The translations under genes and the position numbers were made by a program. From CAIKZJ01 sp964626015 (GTDB lineage Bacteria > Bacteroidota > Ignavibacteria > Tepidaquicellales > Tepidaquicellaceae): a DNA stretch of 18,998 nucleotides. Positions 14,762 to 18,998 of this stretch are shown piece by piece. The notes below the pieces were generated by a model, which was not told the origin of the DNA, searched no databases, and was given only the letters and a program-made list of their open reading frames with translations. Numbering within the stretch: position 1 is the first letter of the stretch; each line of letters opens with the position of its first letter. The stretch spans positions 1-18,998 of the forward strand of contig CAZVCC010000059.1 of NCBI GenBank assembly GCA_964626015.1, given 5' to 3'.

Positions 14762-16684
14762 CTATCCTATTATTTCGGGATTGTCATTCTTCGGAGTTTC
14801 TTCTGCAGCGGTCAAATTCTCTACAGGATGTGTATCTGGAACCTGCACTACAGGAATATTCTGCTCGTCACCAATAATATCTTCTATTCTGAAATCAATC
14901 TGTTCTGTCTCGTATGTCTTTGTTCTTTCCTGTATGTCTTTTTGAGAGAATTTTCTCGGAATCTTGAATTTTGCAATATACTCATCAATTTCGCTTTGGT
15001 CTTTGTCTCTAAGATATTCAACCACAGAAAGTACTATTTTCTTGTTTACTTTATCAAATTCAATAACTCTTACTTTAAGTATCTCACCCGGTTTGAATAA
15101 TTCTCCGAAGTTTCTTACAGAGCTCGTCGAAAGCTGTGAAGCAGGAACGAATGAATCTACCTGGTCAGGAAGTTCAACAATAATTCCTTTTTCAATCGTC
15201 TTAAGAATCTTAGCCTCTGTATCAAGTCCCGGTTTATACTTTGTCTCAAGTGTATCCCATGGATTATCAAACAATTGTTTATGTCCGAGAGAAATTTTCT
15301 GGTTTGCTACATCAATTCCGAGTATTACAACTTCAATCGATTCTCCCATTTTAACAAATTCGTTCACATCGAGTATCTTCTTTGTCCATGAAAGGTCTGA
15401 AATATGAACAAGTCCGTCAACACCTTCTTCAAGTTCAACAAATATTCCGAAGTTGGTTATGTTACAGACTTTGCCCTTCTGTTTCGTACCTACAGGGAAT
15501 TTATCAAGAAGACTCTGCCATGGATTCGGTGTAAGCTGTTTCATTCCAAGCGATAGCTTTCTGTTTTCAAAGTCAATGTTTAATATCTGTGCTTCTACAA
15601 GCTGACCCATCGTTACCATCTGGCTCGGATTCGTAATATGTTGTGTCCATGACATTTCGCTTATATGTATTAGTCCTTCAATACCTTTTTGAATCTCTAT
15701 AAACGCACCATAGTCTGTTAATGATACTACCTTACCTGACACTTTATCACCTACCTTGAATTTCTCCTGTATGTTATCCCATGGATGCGATTGAAGCTGC
15801 TTTAAACCAAGATAGACTCTTGATTTCTCTGCGTCGAATTCAATCACAAATACGTCGATTACATCGTCAAGTTTAACTACATCTGAAGGATGGTTTATTC
15901 TCCCCCATGAAAGATCAGTAATGTGTATCAATCCGTCAAGTCCGCCGAGGTCAACAAAAACGCCGAAGTCTGTTATTGCTTTAACAGTTGCTTTAAGCGT
16001 CATGCCTTTCTTTATTGACTTAAGAAGTTCTTCGCGCTGTCCTGCCATTGATTCTTCAATCAGGACTTTATGAGAAACAATGATATTTTCTATCTGGTTA
16101 TTGATTTTCAGTACTTTAAAGTCCATCATCTTGCCGACGTATTCATCATAATCTCTTATAGGTTTGGTATCGATTTGTGAACCGGGTAAAAATGCTGTTA
16201 AACCGCTTAAGTCAACAACGAATCCGCCCTTGATTCTTCTTAGGCACTTGCCTTTTACTATAGTTCCGTCTCTTTGTGCTTCAACAATCCTGTCCCACAT
16301 CTTGATTGAATCGGCTTTCTTCTTAGAAAGAACAAGCTGTCCCTCCTTATCTTCAATCTTCTCAAGGAAAATCTCAATCTCATTACCGACCATCAATTCT
16401 TCGGGATGTGCAAATTCATTAATTGATACTCTGCCGTCTGATTTTGAGCCTATATCAATCAAAACATCTTCACCGTGTATTGCTACGATTTTACCCTTTA
16501 CAAGTTCATTCTCTTTAATGACATTAAAGGTTCTTTCGTAAAGCTTTAGCATAGATTGAAATTCATCTTCGTTGTAATCTGAAGATATAAACCTTGTTAC
16601 AATTTTTTCTGCGCTCTTTGAAGATTCTGCAGTTACCGCAGATTTTGTTTCCTCAACTTCTTCTTTCTTAAATTTTTCTGACAT
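14762..16684 (-). CDS. rpsA: 30S ribosomal protein S1, six S1 domains
   Basis: Binds mRNA and the 30S subunit during initiation. Counting from the upstream TTG at 16723 the frame is 653 residues; I place the start at the ATG at 16684 (residue 14, MSEKFKKEEVEE), with the ATG at 16717 as alternative. Six S1/OB repeats are visible at about 73-135, 154-219, 238-307, 323-394, 409-480 and 498-567. Repeats 3-5 are closest to consensus (TDFGVFVDLGGLDGLIHITD, TDYGAFIEIQKGIEGLIHIS, TNFGIFVELEEGVDGLVHIS), each followed by SW. The N- and C-terminal tails are acidic and low-complexity. It follows cmk by 46-85 bp, the widely conserved cmk-rpsA pairing. A perfect AT-only inverted repeat lies just upstream (16729-16755). 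Confidence 0.96.
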   Translation of the reverse strand: MSEKFKKEEVEETKSAVTAESSKSAEKIVTRFISSDYNEDEFQSMLKLYERTFNVIKENELVKGKIVAIHGEDVLIDIGSKSDGRVSINEFAHPEELMVGNEIEIFLEKIEDKEGQLVLSKKKADSIKMWDRIVEAQRDGTIVKGKCLRRIKGGFVVDLSGLTAFLPGSQIDTKPIRDYDEYVGKMMDFKVLKINNQIENIIVSHKVLIEESMAGQREELLKSIKKGMTLKATVKAITDFGVFVDLGGLDGLIHITDLSWGRINHPSDVVKLDDVIDVFVIEFDAEKSRVYLGLKQLQSHPWDNIQEKFKVGDKVSGKVVSLTDYGAFIEIQKGIEGLIHISEMSWTQHITNPSQMVTMGQLVEAQILNIDFENRKLSLGMKQLTPNPWQSLLDKFPVGTKQKGKVCNITNFGIFVELEEGVDGLVHISDLSWTKKILDVNEFVKMGESIEVVILGIDVANQKISLGHKQLFDNPWDTLETKYKPGLDTEAKILKTIEKGIIVELPDQVDSFVPASQLSTSSVRNFGELFKPGEILKVRVIEFDKVNKKIVLSVVEYLRDKDQSEIDEYIAKFKIPRKFSQKDIQERTKTYETEQIDFRIEDIIGDEQNIPVVQVPDTHPVENLTAAEETPKNDNPEIIG

Positions 16685-16728
16685 ATATTTTTGGTTCCCG
16701 GTTAATTTACTTTCCATTTTCAAGCCGG

Positions 16729-16755
16729 TATAAAAATGAAAGTTTTATTTTTATA
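16729..16755 (-). repeat. AT-only inverted repeat between cmk and rpsA
   Basis: TATAAAAAT (16729-16737) pairs perfectly with ATTTTTATA (16747-16755) around a 9-nt loop, in the cmk-rpsA intergenic stretch and 12 bp before the ATG candidate at 16717. The hairpin would be weak because it is only A-T. It may be a leader structure or chance in AT-rich DNA. Confidence 0.4.
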
Positions 16756-16769
16756 ATCCCCTCGGGTAT

Positions 16770-17459
16770 CTATCCCTCAGGCTGGTTTAAAATCGCTTCC
16801 GGATTAATAATTATTCTGTATAAATAATTTACCTGTTCCTCTACAATCATGTTTGTTGTATCAACTTTTACGGCATCTTGCGCTTTCTTTACTATTGCAG
16901 GTGCTTTCTTTATTTCTACATCGTCTCTGAGCTTTATCTCTCGTGCTATTTTATCTTTTGAAAATTTCTGCCCGTTATCTAAAAAATCTTGCTGCCTTCT
17001 CGCTATCCTTGCACTCATGTCGCTAACAAGGTAAAACTTAAACTTTGCATTCGGAAAAACCTCTGCTCCAATATCTTTGCCTTCTACTACAATATTCGTC
17101 GAACCGTCGTCAAGCGCCTTTATTTTCTGGTTAAGTATCTGGCGGAGTTTTCCAATCTTGCTTATTCCGCTTACTTTATTTGTTACATCTATATCTTTTA
17201 TCGAACCTGAAATATCCTCGCCGTTTATGCTTACCTTTTCGTCTTCTATACTGATTTTTATGTTCTGAGCTGCTTTGCATATTGCAAGATAATCATTCGG
17301 CTTTATTTTATTCTTCAGCACAAAATATGTTACAGCCCTGTAAAAAATACCGCTGTCATAGTATTTATAACCGAGTTTTAACGCTAAATATTTTGCTGCA
17401 AGGCTTTTCCCGGTTCCTGTCGGACCGTCAATCGTAATAATCAAGTTTCCATTATCCAT
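16770..17459 (-). CDS. cmk: Cytidylate kinase
   Basis: Phosphorylates CMP/dCMP with ATP. The 229 residues match the family. P-loop DGPTGTGKS (11-19), YYDSGIFYRAVTYF (33-46; R41), VVEGKDIGAEVFPNAKFKF (124-142), the lid region ARIARRQQDF (150-159), and EIKLRDD through VDTTNM (174-203) are all in the expected order. Several normally conserved CMP-site residues are conservatively changed: GRD is GKD (K128), and the D-S-x-R after the RD pair is E-I-K-K (E182, K185). It is upstream of rpsA on the same strand and preceded by a candidate promoter at 17492-17520. The family call is secure; effects of the substitutions are unknown. Confidence 0.93.
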   Translation of the reverse strand: MDNGNLIITIDGPTGTGKSLAAKYLALKLGYKYYDSGIFYRAVTYFVLKNKIKPNDYLAICKAAQNIKISIEDEKVSINGEDISGSIKDIDVTNKVSGISKIGKLRQILNQKIKALDDGSTNIVVEGKDIGAEVFPNAKFKFYLVSDMSARIARRQQDFLDNGQKFSKDKIAREIKLRDDVEIKKAPAIVKKAQDAVKVDTTNMIVEEQVNYLYRIIINPEAILNQPEG

Positions 17460-17491
17460 TAAAACATAAAATCAGTTTTTGCAAAACAATA

Positions 17492-17520
17492 AATATCGTA
17501 AAAATTAGCTAATTATTCAA
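17492..17520 (-). promoter_or_regulatory. Candidate promoter for cmk-rpsA
   Basis: On the minus strand TTGAAT (17520-17515) is followed after 17 nt by GATATT (17497-17492), 4/6 matches in each box, giving a leader of about 25 nt. The -35 hexamer is the same as in the rplU candidate. The call is weak because of the AT-rich background. Confidence 0.3.
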
Positions 17521-17563
17521 GTTATAAAGAATCTAAGGAGATTTACTGGAGTTTTCTGATTGA

Positions 17564-17593
17564 AATGATGTAAGTCATTGAAAATACATCATT
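17564..17593. repeat. Imperfectly understood hairpin in the DUF1579-cmk gap
   Basis: AATGATGTA (17564-17572) pairs with TACATCATT (17585-17593), 9 bp with a 12-nt loop. It lies between the DUF1579 terminator-like hairpin and the cmk promoter candidate. No poly-U follows. It may be part of the termination region or a chance inverted repeat. Confidence 0.4.
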
Positions 17594-17622
17594 ATAATAG
17601 AGTATTTTGAGTTAGATTAGAA

Positions 17623-17656
17623 TTCATTCCTCCTTTAAGTCAAAAGGAGGAATGAA
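17623..17656 (-). terminator. Strong hairpin downstream of the DUF1579 gene
   Basis: TTCATTCCTCCTTT (17623-17636) pairs perfectly with AAAGGAGGAATGAA (17643-17656), a 14-bp stem with a 6-nt loop, starting 9 bp after the stop codon. The minus-strand tail (TTCTAATC) lacks a proper U-tract, so it may be a 3'-end stabilising structure rather than a classical terminator. Confidence 0.6.
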
Positions 17657-17665
17657 AAATAAAGA

Positions 17666-18226
17666 CTATTTTCTTGTATAGATTATTTCCATTGTCTTGA
17701 TTTCTTTTCCATCCATTAATGAGAATGATTCCATCGACATTGTATTTTCATCCGTCCATTTCATCGTTTCCTTATAATCAGTATCTTTTCCGGACATCGG
17801 GTCATACATTTTGCCTTTTATTATAACTGATTTGCTTGCGTCATCGTATTTTCCCTCACCGTACATGATTCCCGTTCCCATATTGTCAATCCATGTGCTT
17901 ATGTAAATCTTTTTCCCGTTGTCATAAGCTATTAGACTTATACCGTTAAAAGGCATTCCCATAAAATTACCCTTTACTTCCATTTGAGAATACCTTCCGT
18001 CGAGTATCATTTTGCAGAATGCAGTACCCTCTGTAGTAGAAGGTTCTCCGTTAGGGTCCATCCACATTTTACTCGTGAAATTCCAGTCACCGTTCATTTT
18101 TGCAAGTTGTTCGTGTTCCTTGCCCGGTGTCATGTATTCTTTCCATTTTTGCATATCATCGTTTTGTGCAAATGATAATGCCGGAAATAAAAGTGCCAGT
18201 AGAATAAATAGTTTTAAATTTTTCAT
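17666..18226 (-). CDS. DUF1579 domain-containing protein with signal peptide
   Basis: A 186-residue exported protein. Residues 1-20 are a signal peptide (MKNLKLFILLALLFPALSFA, likely cut before QNDD). The mature part carries DUF1579 signatures: YMTPGKEHEQLAKMNGDW (about 32-49), KMWMDPNGEPSTTEGTA, MILDGRYSQMEVKGNFMGMP, YISTWIDNMGTGIMYGEG and TMKWTDENTMSMESF. The domain is predicted to be a beta-rich fold; its biochemical role is not established. It is monocistronic, with a strong hairpin just after the stop and AT-rich DNA with no confident promoter upstream. No retention signal or sorting domain is visible, so it is probably periplasmic. Confidence 0.9.
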   Translation of the reverse strand: MKNLKLFILLALLFPALSFAQNDDMQKWKEYMTPGKEHEQLAKMNGDWNFTSKMWMDPNGEPSTTEGTAFCKMILDGRYSQMEVKGNFMGMPFNGISLIAYDNGKKIYISTWIDNMGTGIMYGEGKYDDASKSVIIKGKMYDPMSGKDTDYKETMKWTDENTMSMESFSLMDGKEIKTMEIIYTRK

Positions 18227-18363
18227 AGCTGTTTTATTTAGTTTATGAATAAATATAACAAAATATCAATTAAAAAGCAGTATAGCGCAATCGTTGTCTT
18301 ACTTCAAAAATCTCTTGTCAATAATAAAAATCTCATCTCTTCTGAAAACAATAAAACATCTTT
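18227..18363. other. Non-coding gap upstream of the DUF1579 gene
   Basis: About 137 bp of AT-rich DNA between the DUF1579 start and the repeat region. It must carry that gene's promoter; TTGCGC with GATATT 17 nt further on the minus strand is one weak candidate, but I would not commit to it. No gene or structured RNA is recognisable. Confidence 0.4.
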
Positions 18364-18696
18364 TTCTTAGTGAAACTATCTCTTATACCTGTATAATAAA
18401 AACACACTTTTATAAAAGAAAAAGGCTTAACAGTTTTCTTTTTCTTAGATTCGCCGTGGTGTTTGTCTTAAAACCCGTTTTTCCCTTTCTGTCTTTCCAG
18501 CGAAAGCTGGAATCCAGAATGTTTCACGTGGTTTTTCTTTTATAACTTTCCGGTTTATATACTTCTGAGACGAACTCCGTGGCGGACGGTTAAATTCTTT
18601 GTTAATGTTTGTCTTTATTTTGTTTGTAGCCAACGGCCACGCCGTGTTCTCTGCTCTTACTCTGTGATAAATTCTCTTTGAAATAATTAATGTTAT
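18364..18696. repeat. Mosaic tandem repeat, unit A (333 bp)
   Basis: The first of at least two tandem units. Its left arm (18364-18441) matches 18697-18774 without gaps at about 80% identity by hand count. Its right arm (18577-18696) matches 18867-18986 with a single mismatch (18695). Between them lies a 135-bp core (18442-18576) that is unlike the core of unit B. The short minus-strand frame here (18445-18633) begins MATNKIKTNINKEFNRPP, the same as a frame in unit B, and is a by-product of the repeat rather than a gene. Confidence 0.85.
18495..18512. repeat. Short palindromic element with GAAA loop inside unit A core
   Basis: TTCCAGC-GAAA-GCTGGAA, a perfect 7-bp stem with a GNRA-type tetraloop, followed by TCCAG. 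Read on the other strand it encodes the phrase WIPAFAGKT, the well-known translation artefact of a dispersed bacterial palindromic repeat (usually seen as WIPAFAGMT). Membership in that repeat family is from recognition, not from a search. Confidence 0.65.
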
Positions 18697-18986
18697 TTCT
18701 CAGTGTTACTATGTTTAAAAACTTTGTAATAAAAACAAACTTTTATAAAAGAAAAAATCTCAAGTGTTTTCTTTGCGTCCTTTGCTTCCTTTGCGACCCT
18801 TGCGGTAAAAATCATCTTTCTTGTTTTAGTATTTGTTCTCTGCGCTCTCTGGGTGTCGAAGATCCGCCGTGGCGGACGGTTAAATTCTTTGTTAATGTTT
18901 GTCTTTATTTTGTTTGTAGCCAACGGCCACGCCGTGTTCTCTGCTCTTACTCTGTGATAAATTCTCTTTGAAATAATTAATGTTTT
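18697..18986. repeat. Mosaic tandem repeat, unit B (290 bp)
   Basis: The second unit: left arm 18697-18774, a distinct 92-bp core 18775-18866, and right arm 18867-18986. The arms are shared with unit A; the core is replaced. The core ends GATCCGCC-GT-GGCGGAC across the right-arm junction, a small palindrome of which unit A keeps only part. The two spurious frames across it (18690-18971 + and 18693-18923 -) have no family features. Confidence 0.85.
18771..18806. repeat. Four tandem 9-bp repeats within unit B
   Basis: CTTTGCGTC, CTTTGCTTC, CTTTGCGAC and CCTTGCGGT follow one another without gaps. On the other strand they read as Ala-Lys-acidic triplets (AKEAKDAK). The motif resembles a low-complexity dispersed repeat common in intergenic DNA of several bacterial phyla, by recollection of the type only. 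Confidence 0.75.
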
Positions 18987-18998
18987 TTCTCAGTGTTC
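18987..18998. repeat. Start of a third repeat unit, cut by the window end
   Basis: The last bases repeat the first bases of unit B's left arm (TTCTCAGTGTT at 18697-18707 and 18987-18997), so the tandem array probably continues past the window. Only about 11 matching bases are visible. Confidence 0.5.

Noticed and set aside
14964..15407. 147-residue and other plus-strand frames opposite rpsA
   Set aside because: Antisense shadows of the S1 repeats, Ser/Thr/Ile-rich with no domain features.
17543..17550. AAGGAG-like sequence in the cmk-DUF1579 gap as a ribosome binding site for a small gene
   Set aside because: No start codon with a sustained frame follows at a suitable distance, and other genes here do not use such sites.
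18294..18545. Plus-strand frames in the repeat region (also 18690-18971)
   Set aside because: Low-complexity Phe/Leu/Cys-rich translations with repeat-derived phrases, no start context and no family features.
18445..18633. Minus-strand frame starting MATNKIKTNINKEFNRPP, and its twin at 18693-18923
   Set aside because: The identical N-termini come from the 131-bp direct repeat; the rest follows dispersed-repeat sequence and has no domain or conserved composition.
18364..18998. CRISPR array
   Set aside because: Unit length (about 290-333 bp) and long arms do not fit CRISPR repeat-spacer geometry, and no cas gene is present.

Overview
The window is AT-rich chromosomal DNA from a bacterium of the Bacteroidota/Chlorobi/Ignavibacteriota lineage, most likely an Ignavibacteria-type organism. 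The evidence is a large secreted protein ending in a type IX secretion (T9SS) type A sorting domain with the NYPNPFNP signature, the near-absence of Shine-Dalgarno sequences before start codons, and the set of housekeeping genes. The species call is inference: no rRNA or marker comparison could be run.

Layout from left to right. (1) Positions 1-3464 (+) hold the 3' part of a large T9SS cargo gene with beta-helix, helical-repeat, charged coiled-coil and sorting domains, followed by a strong hairpin terminator. (2) Positions 3643-4267 (-) hold rplU-rpmA (ribosomal proteins L21 and L27) with a terminator and a candidate promoter; the latter overlaps a candidate promoter for a divergent double-GNAT acetyltransferase (4441-5283, +). 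(3) A MarC-family membrane protein and a YqgE/AlgH protein (-) are followed by a HAD phosphatase and a bifunctional formiminotransferase-cyclodeaminase (+). (4) Positions 9247-11284 (-) hold a tight operon: pgsA, an HU/IHF-like protein, ruvX and an AlbA_2-winged-helix protein. (5) nifS/iscS-type cysteine desulfurase (+) sits divergently. (6) Positions 12515-14620 (-) hold purC-psd-pssA, which links purine synthesis to the two-step phosphatidylethanolamine pathway. (7) Positions 14762-17459 (-) hold the classic cmk-rpsA pair. (8) A secreted DUF1579 protein (-) follows. (9) Positions 18227-18998 are non-coding and contain tandem mosaic repeats that run off the window edge.

Together the genes cover translation (L21, L27, S1, RuvX/YqgF), phospholipid synthesis (pgsA for PG; pssA and psd for PE), nucleotide metabolism (cmk, purC), sulfur transfer (cysteine desulfurase) and one-carbon/histidine breakdown (FTCD). 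Genes are densely packed: three convergent pairs are separated by only 13, 6 and 3 bp with no terminator between them. Three genes (pgsA, ruvX, purC) appear to start at TTG.

I found no CRISPR array, tRNA, rRNA, transposase or clear defence island. The most unusual structure is the right-hand repeat region, where tandem units share both ends but carry different cores. The most unusual proteins are the HU-like protein, which lacks the canonical intercalating proline and has a basic N-terminal extension, and the AlbA_2 protein in the ruvX operon.
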